Assembly (NCBI RefSeq): GCF_000178975.2
Contig: NC_015064.1
Location: 3,038,001-3,102,000, forward strand
DNA: 64,000 nt
DNA from: Granulicella tundricola MP5ACTX9
Lineage (GTDB): Bacteria > Acidobacteriota > Terriglobia > Terriglobales > Acidobacteriaceae
Direction of reading: 5' to 3'
Shown here: positions 8,671 to 17,682 of the stretch, in pieces
How positions within the stretch are numbered: the first letter of the stretch is position 1
Layout of the letters: each line of letters begins with the position of its first letter
The notes under the pieces: model-generated
Database searches by the model: none
What the model was told of the DNA's origin: nothing
What the model saw: the letters and a program-made list of their open reading frames with translations, nothing else
Made by a program: the position numbers and the translations under genes

Positions 8671-9543
8671 CTATTTGCCCTGCTTCAACCCCATCGCCGC
8701 CATCACCATCTGCAGATCCTTCCACGCCTCACCCTTCTGCCGCGGATCGCGCAGCAGAAACGCCGGATGGTACGTCACCACAGCCTTGGCACCGCGCACG
8801 TCATGCCAGCGCCCACGAAGTGAAGCCAGCGACTGCTTTACGCCCAGCAGGTACGTCGCGGCCGTAGCTCCCAGCGCCACCACGTACTCCGGCTGCACGA
8901 CATCCATCTGCCGCACCAGGAACTGCGTGCAGGTATTCGCCTCCACCGGCTCCGGAGCGCGATTCGCAGGCGGCCGGCACTTCACGATGTTCGCAATGTA
9001 GACCTGCTCGCGGCTCAGCCCCATGGCCCCGATCATGTTGTTCAGCAACTGCCCGGACTTGCCCACAAACGGCAGTCCCTGCTCGTCCTCGTCGGCTCCC
9101 GGACCTTCCCCCACAAACATCAGCCGAGCCTTGGCATCGCCATCGCCAAACACGATGTTCCGACGCCCGCCATACGCCAGCGGGCACCGCGTGCAATCGC
9201 CGATATCGGCGCGAATGACAGCCAGCGCAGCCGCACGATCCCCAGCCGCCACACGAACCTCAGGCAGCGGAGCCAAATCATCGAACGAAACCGGTTTTGC
9301 GATGTCAAACCCCACAGCGGCCGCTTGAGTTGCAGGCACGCTCGGTCCAGTTTCTACAACCGCAACCACTGGCGCAACCGGAGTGGCACGCACAGATTCG
9401 ACGCGCTCAACAACCGCCTCCATCGTCGCAGCCTCAATCGCTTGAGGCTCCCCGTTCCGATAGAAGTCATACACTCCCATATCCCGAAAGTATTCGAGAT
9501 ACGCGCGAACCTCCGCGTGCCCAGCCTGCTTCTCAACCGCCAT
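8671..9543 (-). CDS. Type IV-like uracil-DNA glycosylase (4Fe-4S)
   Basis: A 290-aa protein whose C-terminal 200 residues form a uracil-DNA glycosylase of the iron-sulfur class. It has DCTRCPLAYGGR, IVKCRPPANR and ANTCTQFL, giving the four cluster cysteines, plus the active-site segment GEGPGADEDEQGLPFVGKSG and the uracil-binding YHPAFLLR. It removes uracil from DNA in base-excision repair. The first 85 residues are a poorly conserved extension (YLEYFRDMGVYDFY, then Val/Ala-rich linker) seen in some Acidobacteria and Bacteroidetes members. It is the last gene of the yicC-gmk-rpoZ-udg run, 44 bases after rpoZ. Confidence 0.9.
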   Translation of the reverse strand: MAVEKQAGHAEVRAYLEYFRDMGVYDFYRNGEPQAIEAATMEAVVERVESVRATPVAPVVAVVETGPSVPATQAAAVGFDIAKPVSFDDLAPLPEVRVAAGDRAAALAVIRADIGDCTRCPLAYGGRRNIVFGDGDAKARLMFVGEGPGADEDEQGLPFVGKSGQLLNNMIGAMGLSREQVYIANIVKCRPPANRAPEPVEANTCTQFLVRQMDVVQPEYVVALGATAATYLLGVKQSLASLRGRWHDVRGAKAVVTYHPAFLLRDPRQKGEAWKDLQMVMAAMGLKQGK

Positions 9544-9587
9544 AAAACAAGACTACAGCGTAGCCGTTCCGCGGCGGGAGCAAAGCG

Positions 9588-9809
9588 CTAAAGCGATCCA
9601 GCTCGTGTGATCGGCAGCTCCGGAGCAACCAGCCGTTCCGGCAAAACAAACGTCACAAAACCCGCCCGAATCTCATCCTGAGCGACCCGGCAGGCCTTCA
9701 TCGACTTCGAGTTGGAAAGCGGAGGAGCACCCGACTGAAGCTGCCGCGCACGACGCGCCGCACCCTTGACCAGGCTGTATTTGTTGAGCAGAGCATTATC
9801 GATTGGCAT
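9588..9809 (-). CDS. rpoZ: RNA polymerase omega subunit
   Basis: A 73-aa protein matching omega in length and core: KYSLVKGAARRARQLQ, then KACRVAQDEIRAG. Omega clamps the beta-prime C-terminus and helps RNA polymerase assembly. Its position right after guanylate kinase (gmk) is the classic gmk-rpoZ arrangement and is the strongest support for so short a protein. The 96-base gmk-rpoZ gap is AT-rich (TTTTTTATTAACG-like) and could hold an internal promoter, but none is clear. Confidence 0.88.
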   Translation of the reverse strand: MPIDNALLNKYSLVKGAARRARQLQSGAPPLSNSKSMKACRVAQDEIRAGFVTFVLPERLVAPELPITRAGSL

Positions 9810-9905
9810 CCTGCACCCCGTATTAAGTTGTCCGTTTCCCCAACTCTACCCCAGAAACAGAAGTTTTCCACATACGGAATGTTTTTTATTAACGAGTTCT
9901 AACAA

Positions 9906-10568
9906 CTAACTGCGGCCGAAGCTCCCCAGCGCCGCCACCAGCCTCGCCGAACGCGCACTCGTCTCGCAACTCGCCGCTAACTCCCCGTCTGCCAGGGGCT
10001 CCCCTCGCTCCTTCAACACCACTGCCTTCATCTCGGTCACGGCATCGTCCAGCACGTCATTCACGAGCGCGTATTTGTACTCGCCCACCCGGTCGAGCTC
10101 CTTCTGCGCCTCCGCCAGCCGCCGCGCAATGACATCCTCAGCCGTGACATGCTCGGCCTCGCTACGGTTACGTAGCCTGCGCTCCAGCACCTGCGGACTG
10201 GGCGGCAGGATGAAGATCGAAACCGCCGCCGGCAGCTTCTTCATCACCTGCACCGCGCCCTGCACATCGATATCCAACAGCAAGTCCTTGCCCTCACGCT
10301 TTGCATGATCCAGTGCGCTCAACGCGGTCCCGTAGTAGTTACCAAACACCTGCGCCCACTCCAGGAACTCGCCGGCGGCGATCATCTCTTCGAACCTCTC
10401 GCGAGTCGTGAAGTGATACTCCCGCCCATCTTCTTCAGAGCCACGCGGCGCGCGCGTCGTATACGAGATGGAAAAATCCAACCCCTCCACCAGCGTTCGA
10501 AGCTGGCTCACCAGAGTTGACTTACCCGACCCCGAAGGCGCCGAAATGATAAATAAAATGCCTGCCAT
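9906..10568 (-). CDS. gmk: Guanylate kinase
   Basis: A 220-aa enzyme converting GMP to GDP. It has the P-loop SAPSGSGKSTL near residue 9, the GMP-binding STTRAPRGSEEDGREYHF-like segment (here SYTTRAPRG and DGREYHF), FLEWAQVFGNYYGT, and DIDVQGA. Full length for the family, with a short Arg/Ala-rich C-terminal tail. Lies 46 bases after yicC and precedes rpoZ. Confidence 0.97.
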   Translation of the reverse strand: MAGILFIISAPSGSGKSTLVSQLRTLVEGLDFSISYTTRAPRGSEEDGREYHFTTRERFEEMIAAGEFLEWAQVFGNYYGTALSALDHAKREGKDLLLDIDVQGAVQVMKKLPAAVSIFILPPSPQVLERRLRNRSEAEHVTAEDVIARRLAEAQKELDRVGEYKYALVNDVLDDAVTEMKAVVLKERGEPLADGELAASCETSARSARLVAALGSFGRS

Positions 10569-10614
10569 AAGTGTCTAACCAGTGTACCCGCCGAGGGTTA
10601 CACCCTCGCGACAA

Positions 10615-11511
10615 CTACTCCAGATTCTGGACCTGCTCCCGAGCCCGTTCCAGCTCCACCTTTATCGCCAGCCCCAGCTCCGTCAGCCGCAAGCCCGCGT
10701 CTCCAGCGCTTCCGCCCGTCTTTGAAAGCATCGTATTCGCCTCGCGGTTGAGCTCCTGCAACAGAAAATCGAGCTGCCGCCCAAGTTCGCCGCCGCCATC
10801 CAGCAAGCCTATGAACCGCTCGATATGCGTCCGCAGCCGCACCAGCTCTTCCTCGACGTCCCCCCGCTCCACCAGCAGCGCCGCCTCCATCACCACACGA
10901 TCCTCCGGAACACCGACCAGCATCTCCGCCAATCGCTCCCGCAGCCTGGCCACCTGTGCTGCAGCCACCCCGGCTCTAAGCACCCGAGCCTCCTCCGCCA
11001 TGACGCTCAGCCGCTCCATCCCCGCCCTGAGCTCCGCCGCCAGCGCCGCACCCTCAGCCTCACGAACCCCGTTCAGCCCCGCCACGGCCCTCTGCGCAGC
11101 CTCCAGCACTGCTTCCTCAGCGGCACTCACATCCATCGGCACCACCGCCGCACTCATCACGCCCGGCATCCGCAGTAGCGCATTCAGGTCAAACTCCTCC
11201 GGCTCCTCATAACGCTCCGCAGCCTTGCGATACGCCGCCACATAAGCATCCAGCAGCCCCTCATCCACCTGCACCGCGCCCACACTAGAGCCCTTCTCCA
11301 CAAACACCGTCAGCTCCACGTGCCCACGCTTCACTCCCGCTTTGACGACCTTGCGCAACCCCGCCTCCAGCGCATCGAACCCCATCGGCACACGCACCTG
11401 AAGATCCAGATGCCGATGGTTCACACTCTTCACCGTAAGCGTGAAACCACGGCCACCAGCAAGCGTCCCCTCAACACTCGCAAACCCCGTCATCGAAGCC
11501 ACAACGCTCAC
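10615..11511 (-). CDS. YicC/YloC family endoribonuclease
   Basis: A YicC-type protein of 298 aa, with VVASMTGFASVEG at the N-terminus and the conserved C-terminal LDFLLQELNREANTMLSKTG. YicC homologues are RNA endonucleases that take part in RNA turnover. I chose the GTG at 11511 because it overlaps the upstream msbA stop as GTGA and puts SMTGF near residue 6, as in the family; a longer form starting at 11532 is also open. The protein is acidic and Ala/Glu/Arg-rich with long predicted helices. It belongs to the widespread yicC-gmk-rpoZ cluster. Confidence 0.9.
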   Translation of the reverse strand: MSVVASMTGFASVEGTLAGGRGFTLTVKSVNHRHLDLQVRVPMGFDALEAGLRKVVKAGVKRGHVELTVFVEKGSSVGAVQVDEGLLDAYVAAYRKAAERYEEPEEFDLNALLRMPGVMSAAVVPMDVSAAEEAVLEAAQRAVAGLNGVREAEGAALAAELRAGMERLSVMAEEARVLRAGVAAAQVARLRERLAEMLVGVPEDRVVMEAALLVERGDVEEELVRLRTHIERFIGLLDGGGELGRQLDFLLQELNREANTMLSKTGGSAGDAGLRLTELGLAIKVELERAREQVQNLE

Positions 11512-13367
11512 GCCGTCCCCTCCAACTCCCACGCAGCCTCAGCCGACTCCGTAGGCATCTCGCCAATGAACTGCAAGTCATAGAGCCGCTTGTAAGTCCC
11601 GGAGTTTGCAAGCAGCTCATCATGCGTGCCCATCTCCACAATCCGCCCGGCTTCCAGAACCACGATCCGCGTAGCCCGCCTCACCGTAGACAGCCGATGC
11701 GCGATCACGAACACCGTCCGCCCTTCCATCAGGTTCGCCAGCGCCGCCTGCACGAACGCCTCGCTCTCCGTGTCCAGAGCACTCGTAGCCTCATCCAGAA
11801 TCAGGATCGGCGCGTTCTTCAGGATCGCCCGCGCAATCGCCAGCCGTTGCCGCTCCCCGCCACTCAGCCTGACACCCTTCTCGCCGATCATGGTGTCGTA
11901 TCCATCCGGCATCCGCAGGATGAAGTCATGAGCCAGCGCCATCTTCGCCGCCTCCTGCACCTTCTTCAGCGGAATATCCGGCTGACCATACGCAATGTTG
12001 TTTCGCACCGTGTCGTTGAACAGCACGGTCTCCTGCGTCACCTTGCCGATCTGCTTGCGCAGGCTCTCGATCGTCACATCCCGCAGGTCCAGCCCGTCGA
12101 TCGTGATCGCCCCATCGTTCACATCGAAGAACCGCGGAATCAAATTCACCAGCGAGCTCTTCCCGGCGCCGCTCGGCCCCACAAACGCAACCACCTCACC
12201 CCGAGCCACCCTCAGATCGATCGAGTGCAGGATCGGCACCCGCCGCCCATCCTCCTCATACCCAAACCCAACCCCGTTGAAGCAGATCTCCTTCTCAAAA
12301 CCTTTCACAACAGCCGCGCGCTTCTTCTCCCGAACGTCATCCTGCGCGTCCATGAACTTGAAGATCTCTTCGCTCGCTCCCACCGCCTGTTGGAAGCTGT
12401 TGTAGAACATCGGCATCTTCCGCACCGGGTCATACAGCCCAATCGTCGCCGCCAGAAACGTAATAAACGCACCAGCCGACGTGCCATGCAGGATACTCTG
12501 CCGCCCCAGGTAAAGCAGCAGCGCAATCGCCACTGCACCCAGCGCATCCATCAGCGGGCTTGAGATGGACTGCACCGCCACCGACCGCATATTCGCCGTC
12601 AGCAAGCGGTCCGCCGCCCGCCGGAACCGGTTCATCTCCCAAAGCTCCATCCCAAACGCCTTGACGATGCCGTTGCCCGTAATCGTCTCGTGCAGAATGT
12701 TCTGAATCTCCGCCAGCTTGTCCTGCCCTTTGCGCGTCGTCTTACGAACGCTCCGTCCAATTCTGCGCGCGGAAGAAATCACCACCGGCAGGAAAAGCAG
12801 CAGCACCCATGCCAGCTTCCCGCCCACCAGGATCACCGCGCCCACCATGAAGATCAACGTAAACAACTGTTGCAGAAAGTCGCTCAGCACAGTCGACATC
12901 GCAGCCTGCACCCGCTCAATGTCGTTGATCAACGTCGACAGCAACGAGCCCGTCGTGTGCTTCTGAAAGAACGCCATGCTCCGCCGCAGCAGCGAGTCAT
13001 ACAAATCGTTCCGCAGATCCGTAATCATCCCGAACCCGGCCTTGTTCGCCAGCAGCGTACCCAGGTAATCACAAACCGACTTCACCACTGCCGAAGCCAC
13101 CAGCGCCACCGCCACCACGGTCCACGCATTATGAAAATGGCTTGGAATCAAGCTCTGCAGATTCACAACGGTATTCGTATGCGGAATTCGAAACTTGAGC
13201 ACCTGATCCGGCGAGGAAGATGCACTCAGCACATTGTCCAGGATCGGCTTGATGAGCAGAAAGCGAAAAGCCCCCATCGCCCCCACCACCGCCATCAGTA
13301 GCGTAGACAAAACAAGGTAAAGCGCATAAGGCCGCATATACCGCAGCAACCGCCAAATCCGCCTCAC
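11508..13367 (-). CDS. msbA: MsbA-like lipid A/lipid ABC exporter, fused permease-ATPase
   Basis: A 619-aa half-transporter. Residues about 1-330 contain six membrane helices (first: YLVLSTLLMAVVGAMGAF) of an ABC exporter type 1 fold; residues about 365-600 are the ATPase, with Walker A GPSGAGKSS, Q-loop TQETVLFND, signature LSGGERQRLAIARA, Walker B ILILDEATSALD and the H-loop in IAHRLSTV. It most resembles MsbA, which flips lipid A core across the inner membrane, but multidrug exporters look similar. A homodimer is expected. Its TGA is shared with the GTG start of yicC. Confidence 0.88.
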   Translation of the reverse strand: MRRIWRLLRYMRPYALYLVLSTLLMAVVGAMGAFRFLLIKPILDNVLSASSSPDQVLKFRIPHTNTVVNLQSLIPSHFHNAWTVVAVALVASAVVKSVCDYLGTLLANKAGFGMITDLRNDLYDSLLRRSMAFFQKHTTGSLLSTLINDIERVQAAMSTVLSDFLQQLFTLIFMVGAVILVGGKLAWVLLLFLPVVISSARRIGRSVRKTTRKGQDKLAEIQNILHETITGNGIVKAFGMELWEMNRFRRAADRLLTANMRSVAVQSISSPLMDALGAVAIALLLYLGRQSILHGTSAGAFITFLAATIGLYDPVRKMPMFYNSFQQAVGASEEIFKFMDAQDDVREKKRAAVVKGFEKEICFNGVGFGYEEDGRRVPILHSIDLRVARGEVVAFVGPSGAGKSSLVNLIPRFFDVNDGAITIDGLDLRDVTIESLRKQIGKVTQETVLFNDTVRNNIAYGQPDIPLKKVQEAAKMALAHDFILRMPDGYDTMIGEKGVRLSGGERQRLAIARAILKNAPILILDEATSALDTESEAFVQAALANLMEGRTVFVIAHRLSTVRRATRIVVLEAGRIVEMGTHDELLANSGTYKRLYDLQFIGEMPTESAEAAWELEGTA

Positions 13368-13422
13368 GCCTCACACCGCCAGATCACACGCTCAATCACC
13401 CAACCATTCTACCGGCTACCCG

Positions 13423-13944
13423 AAAGCAAGGCGTAACGAGGATGAAGAGGATCAAGACAGGATAGAAAAGGATTTTGCAATGTTCTGTTTACGCTCATTT
13501 CTAAACTCCACTCGCCGACATTTCGGGAGCTGTCCGAAGTTCAAAATAAGTCCAATCTCCATTGTAGATGCTCGGAGATAGTGAAGAAGCTGCGCTTCGT
13601 GGGCTTTGGATATCTGCTCTGCTGTCTTCAACTCCAGAACGACCCTCCCCTGCACAACAATATCGGCTCGAAAAGACCCGACCGGCTTCCCATGATAAGT
13701 AACGGCGATGGGGACCTCGACGGCCATGGACAACCCAGCCTCACTCAAAGCAATTGCCATCGCCTCGCGATAAACTGATTCCAGAAATCCAAAGCCTAGC
13801 TCATTGAAAACCTTGTAAAACACACCAATGATTTGAGCCGTCAGCTCATCTTCAGTGCCAACGAACTTGCCTGAATACACCACGCCCGTTTCATTCGTTT
13901 TTATCCCGTCTCGATCCATCGTTATCCCCGTTACGCCTTGCTTT
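13423..13944. repeat. Inverted repeat flanking the GxxExxY gene
   Basis: The 23-base arm at 13423-13445 (AAAGCAAGGCGTAACGAGGA plus TGA) matches the reverse complement of 13922-13944 at 21 of 23 positions. The arms enclose exactly one gene, GxxExxY. The right arm stops 5 bases from the rapZ stop codon; the left arm is 55 bases beyond the msbA start. The geometry suggests either a small mobile cassette or an RNA that folds the whole gene into a long stem-loop. No transposase is present and I see no target-site duplication. Confidence 0.7.
13452..13919 (-). CDS. GxxExxY family protein
   Basis: A 155-aa protein of the GxxExxY family (PF13366-type): FNELGFGFLESVYREAMAIA contains the name-giving G-x2-E-x2-Y, and GSFRADIVVQGRVVLELKTA resembles a PD-(D/E)xK nuclease core, with Asp, Glu and Lys correctly spaced, followed by HEAQLLHYLRAS. 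Members are common in mobile or intervening sequences, and their biochemical role is not established. It interrupts the run of housekeeping genes between rapZ and msbA and is bounded by an inverted repeat. Its codon use looks less GC-biased than its neighbours, in line with acquisition. Confidence 0.88.
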   Translation of the reverse strand: MDRDGIKTNETGVVYSGKFVGTEDELTAQIIGVFYKVFNELGFGFLESVYREAMAIALSEAGLSMAVEVPIAVTYHGKPVGSFRADIVVQGRVVLELKTAEQISKAHEAQLLHYLRASTMEIGLILNFGQLPKCRRVEFRNERKQNIAKSFSILS

Positions 13945-13949
13945 TAGCC

Positions 13950-14903
13950 TCATCTTGGCATATCCCGGTGCATACTCTTCACCCGATACCCAACCCCCTC
14001 CAGCCTCTTCTTCATCTCCTCCGCAATAGACACAGACCGATGCTGCCCACCCGTACACCCAAACGCCACCGTCAGGTAGCTCTTCCCCTCCGCAATGTAA
14101 TGCGGCAACAAAAACTCCAACATGTCGGTCGTCTTCTTCAAAAACTCCTCCGTCTGCGGAAAGCTCTGCACATAAGCCGCCACCTTTGGATGCTTGCCGG
14201 TCAGCTCCCGAAACTCCGGCACAAAGTGTGGATTCGGCAGAAACCGCACGTCGAGCACCAGGTCCGCATCCGTCGGCACCCCGTTCTTGAACCCAAAGCT
14301 CATAGCGGAGATCGTAAGATTCTTGTCCTCTTCACTCCGAGCCTCGAACTGCGCATTGATATGCGCACGCAGCTCGTGGACGTTGAACTTCGTCGTATCC
14401 AGCAGAATGTCCGCGACATTCCTTACCGGATCAAGCCGCTTCCGCTCCGCCCGGATCGATTGCGGCACCGTCTCGCTCCGCCCCATCGGATGCGGCCGCC
14501 TGGTCTCCGAGAACCGCCGCACCAGCGAGTCGTCGCTGGCCTCCAAGAACAGCACCCGAGTCGGTAGAACCTTCTTCACCTTCCGCAGAATCCCCGGAAA
14601 CAGCTCCAGACGGCTGCCCTCGCGCACATCCACCACCAGAGCCGCACGCCTGTTCTCAGCAGACTGCCGCACTAACTCCGCAAACTGCGGAATCAGCTCC
14701 AGCGGCAGGTTGTCCACCGAGTAATACCCCAGATCCTCCAGCGCCTTCAGAGCCGAGGCCTTCCCTGCCCCGCTCATCCCCGTCAGAATGACGAGTTCGC
14801 CGTCACCAGCAACCACCTTCGCAACCTTGCGAGCCCCACCCGAAACCTTCTTCGCCGCCTTCGCAACCTTAGCCGTTGTCTTCGTCGCAGTCTTCCGAAT
14901 CAT
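13950..14903 (-). CDS. rapZ: RapZ/YvcJ family nucleotide-binding regulator
   Basis: A 317-aa protein. After a 33-residue Lys/Ala/Thr-rich leader (histone-like, unusual for the family) comes LVILTGMSGAGKASALKALE, the P-loop region, then DLGYYSVDNLP and, in the C-terminal domain, GCTGGQHRSV, the hallmark of RapZ. In E. coli RapZ senses glucosamine-6-phosphate and guides RNase E to a small RNA; in Bacillus YvcJ binds nucleotides. The P-loop has GKA where GK(S/T) is usual, with Ser following; this may change nucleotide binding. The target in this organism is unknown. Confidence 0.9.
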   Translation of the reverse strand: MIRKTATKTTAKVAKAAKKVSGGARKVAKVVAGDGELVILTGMSGAGKASALKALEDLGYYSVDNLPLELIPQFAELVRQSAENRRAALVVDVREGSRLELFPGILRKVKKVLPTRVLFLEASDDSLVRRFSETRRPHPMGRSETVPQSIRAERKRLDPVRNVADILLDTTKFNVHELRAHINAQFEARSEEDKNLTISAMSFGFKNGVPTDADLVLDVRFLPNPHFVPEFRELTGKHPKVAAYVQSFPQTEEFLKKTTDMLEFLLPHYIAEGKSYLTVAFGCTGGQHRSVSIAEEMKKRLEGVGYRVKSMHRDMPR

Positions 14904-14926
14904 GCAGAAATCCTAGCACCCGCACA

Positions 14927-15580
14927 CTAACCCCACTCCGCACCACACCGGTCGAAGCTCACTGCACCCTCCAGCCCACGCCTTGACTCCCACCCCACAC
15001 GCTCCAGCTCCGGCCCCCGTCCAAACTCCCCCACATACCCCACACACAGGTAAGCCACCACCGTCAGCCGCTCCGGCACCCCCAGAATCTCGCGCAGCTT
15101 CGCCATGTCCAGAATGCTCACCCACCCCACGCCGATCCCCTCAACCCGCCCAGCCAGCCAAAGATTCTGCACCGCACACACAGTCGAATAGATCGCAGCC
15201 TCCGGCATCGTCTGCCGCCCAAGCCCATGCCCCTGATCGCTGCACGCATCGCACAGCACACATACATTCTGCGGAGCCTCCAGAATCCCTTCGAGCTTCA
15301 GCCCGTCATACAGCTCCCGCCGCTCACCCTCATAAGCCTCTTTGGCGGATGCATTCGCTGCCAGAAAAGCCTCTCGCACCGCCGTCCGCACCGCCACATC
15401 CCGCACCACCACAAAACGAGAAGGCTGCATCAACCCCACCGAAGGCGCAGCATGCGCCGCCCCCAGAACCCGCATCATCACCTCATCCGGCACGGCCTCC
15501 GGCAGAAATCCCCGCCGCACATCCCGCCGCTCGGCGATAGCTCGATAGACCGCCCCCCGCTCATCCGCACTGAAATCCAA
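14927..15580 (-). CDS. bluB: 5,6-dimethylbenzimidazole synthase
   Basis: A 217-aa nitroreductase-fold flavoenzyme of the BluB type: ERRDVRRGFLPEAVPDE near the N-terminus, AAPSVGLMQPSRFVVV for FMN binding, and GVGWVSILD. BluB breaks down FMN to make the lower ligand of cobalamin. No other cobalamin genes are near it; here it sits 20 bases after glyS, in a housekeeping run. The family match is clear, but generic nitroreductases are the main alternative. Confidence 0.88.
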   Translation of the reverse strand: MDFSADERGAVYRAIAERRDVRRGFLPEAVPDEVMMRVLGAAHAAPSVGLMQPSRFVVVRDVAVRTAVREAFLAANASAKEAYEGERRELYDGLKLEGILEAPQNVCVLCDACSDQGHGLGRQTMPEAAIYSTVCAVQNLWLAGRVEGIGVGWVSILDMAKLREILGVPERLTVVAYLCVGYVGEFGRGPELERVGWESRRGLEGAVSFDRCGAEWG

Positions 15581-15600
15581 GTGATCCGCCTCTGCCCGCT

Positions 15601-17682
15601 TTACCCCGCGACCACAATCTCAGAAAACTCCGCAATCCCGCCAAAGTCTCCGAGCACCTTCCCCAGCAAAGCCAGTCGATTCGCCCGCACAGCCTCATCC
15701 GGGTCCATCACCATCACAGCCTCAAAAAAAGCATTCACCTGCGGCCTCAAGGTCGCAATCAACTCCAACGCACCGCGATACTCATGAGCACCACGAAGCG
15801 CAGCAACCTCCGGCTTGACCTCCGCCGCCTTTTCCGCCAACGCAAGCTCCGCGCCATCCTTCAGCAGAGAGATATCCACGGCGGTTCCAGGCGCAATCCC
15901 CTTCTCAGCAGCCTGAGCCAGGATATTCTTCATCCGCTTGAAAGCCGCGCTCACAGCAGCAAAGTCCTCAGACCCACGCACCGCCGTCACAGCCTCCGCT
16001 CTCGCCACGGCATCCCGCACATCATCCGCCCCAGCCCCGAGCACCGCAGCCACAACGTCATAAGCCTGCCCCTTGGCCTCGCGCAGATAGAACTCCAGCC
16101 GCTCCGCAAAAAACACCTCAAGCTTCCGCACCAGCACCAGGTTATCCCCGACGGCAGCCCTGACCACCTGCCCAATCCCCAGCCCGGTTGCGCCTTCGCC
16201 CAGGATCTTCACAATCCCATTCGCAGCCCGCCGCAGCGCAAACGGGTCCTTGGACCCCGTCGGCTCCAGCCCCAGCCCGAACATCCCAGCGATCGTATCC
16301 GCCTTATCCGCCATCGCCAGCAACTGCCCTTCAACCGTCCGCGGAATCCTGTCCTCCGTCGACACCGGCCGATACTGGTCATAGATCGCATTGCAAGCCG
16401 CCTGCGCTACGCCTTGAGCCTCCGCATAAAGGCCGCCGACCTCACCTTGAAGCTCCGTAAACTCCTTCACCAGCTCCGTCGTAAGATCCGTCTTCGCCAG
16501 TCGAGCAGCAGCCTTCAAAGCCTCCAGATCCACACCCGGCACCGTCGCAGCAAGGCTCAAAGCCAACGCCCCAACGCGCACGGACTTAGCCGCATAGCTC
16601 CCCAGATCCTTCTGGAACGTCACATTCTCCAGCAGCGCAACACGCTCTTCCAAAGGCACCCGCTGATCGAACTCCCAGAAGAACCGCGCATCGTTGAACC
16701 GTGCCCGCAGCACCCGTTCATTGCCATGACGGATCACCGCCTGCCCCGTCTCATCGGCCACCGTATTCAGCACCGCAAGAAAATGCGGCGCCAGCTTGCC
16801 GTCAGCACTCTCCACCGCAAAGTAGTTCTGATGATCCCGCATCACGGTCACCAGCACCTCTTCGGGCAGCGCCAGATACTCCTTCTCGAAACCACCCAGG
16901 ATCACGCTCGGCCACTCCGTCATGTGCGTCATCTTGTCGACGAGCCCATGATCCTCCCGCCACCGCGTCCCCTCAGCCGTCCTGCAAACCTTATCCAGCG
17001 CCTTGCGAATCACATGCCGCCGACCCTCAACATCCACCATCACAGAGGCCTTCGCAAGCTCCTCGACATAGCTCGCCGGAGTCACCGCAATCGCCGCATC
17101 CCCAAACAAAACCCGATGCCCATACGTCACGCGTCCAGCCTCATAACCACCGAATGAAACCGGCACAATCTCATCGCCCAGCAGCGCCACGAGCCAACGC
17201 ACCGGCCGCACAAATCGCTCCGGCCGCCCCGCGCGCCAGTACATATTCTTAGCCCAGTAGATCCCCGCAATCTCCTTCGGCAACTCCTCCGCCAGAACAG
17301 CAGCAGCAGACCGTCCAGCCTTCACAGAAGTCGCAGCGACATACTCACCTTTGGCATTCGTCACCACACGCAGCGCAGAAACCTCCACGCCATTCTTCTT
17401 CGCAAACGCCACCGCCGCAGGCCCAGGCTGCCCATCCTTGAACGCAATCTTCGTAGCCGGTCCAAGCACCTCCTCGGACACATCCTCCTGCCGCGCGAGC
17501 ACGCCCTTCACCACCACAGCCAGCCGCCGCGGAGTCGAGTAGCTCTTCGCCTCCACCGCACCCGCAACCAGGCGTTCACGCTCCAGCAGACCCACCGTCC
17601 GCTTCAGCAACTCCGCCTCAGCCTGCGCGATCATCCGCGCCGGCACCTCTTCCAACCCGATCTCAAACAGAAAATCCGCCAT
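15601..17682 (-). CDS. glyS: Glycyl-tRNA synthetase beta subunit
   Basis: A 693-aa beta subunit of the bacterial heterotetrameric glycyl-tRNA synthetase: DFLFEIGLEEVPARMI at the start, YGHRVLF, LPEEVLVTVMRDHQNYF, ENVTFQKDLG and a C-terminal anticodon-binding-like region (AFFEAVMVMDPDEAVRANRL). I take the ATG at 17682; its A is also the last base of the TGA ending the upstream 45-aa ORF, so the two are probably translated in a coupled way. Works with glyQ, two genes upstream. Confidence 0.96.
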   Translation of the reverse strand: MADFLFEIGLEEVPARMIAQAEAELLKRTVGLLERERLVAGAVEAKSYSTPRRLAVVVKGVLARQEDVSEEVLGPATKIAFKDGQPGPAAVAFAKKNGVEVSALRVVTNAKGEYVAATSVKAGRSAAAVLAEELPKEIAGIYWAKNMYWRAGRPERFVRPVRWLVALLGDEIVPVSFGGYEAGRVTYGHRVLFGDAAIAVTPASYVEELAKASVMVDVEGRRHVIRKALDKVCRTAEGTRWREDHGLVDKMTHMTEWPSVILGGFEKEYLALPEEVLVTVMRDHQNYFAVESADGKLAPHFLAVLNTVADETGQAVIRHGNERVLRARFNDARFFWEFDQRVPLEERVALLENVTFQKDLGSYAAKSVRVGALALSLAATVPGVDLEALKAAARLAKTDLTTELVKEFTELQGEVGGLYAEAQGVAQAACNAIYDQYRPVSTEDRIPRTVEGQLLAMADKADTIAGMFGLGLEPTGSKDPFALRRAANGIVKILGEGATGLGIGQVVRAAVGDNLVLVRKLEVFFAERLEFYLREAKGQAYDVVAAVLGAGADDVRDAVARAEAVTAVRGSEDFAAVSAAFKRMKNILAQAAEKGIAPGTAVDISLLKDGAELALAEKAAEVKPEVAALRGAHEYRGALELIATLRPQVNAFFEAVMVMDPDEAVRANRLALLGKVLGDFGGIAEFSEIVVAG

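Noticed and set aside
15784-17157. Long open frame of 457 codons antisense to glyS
   Set aside because: It is rich in Arg, His and Pro, as expected for antisense frames of high-GC genes, and glyS is a clear conserved protein.
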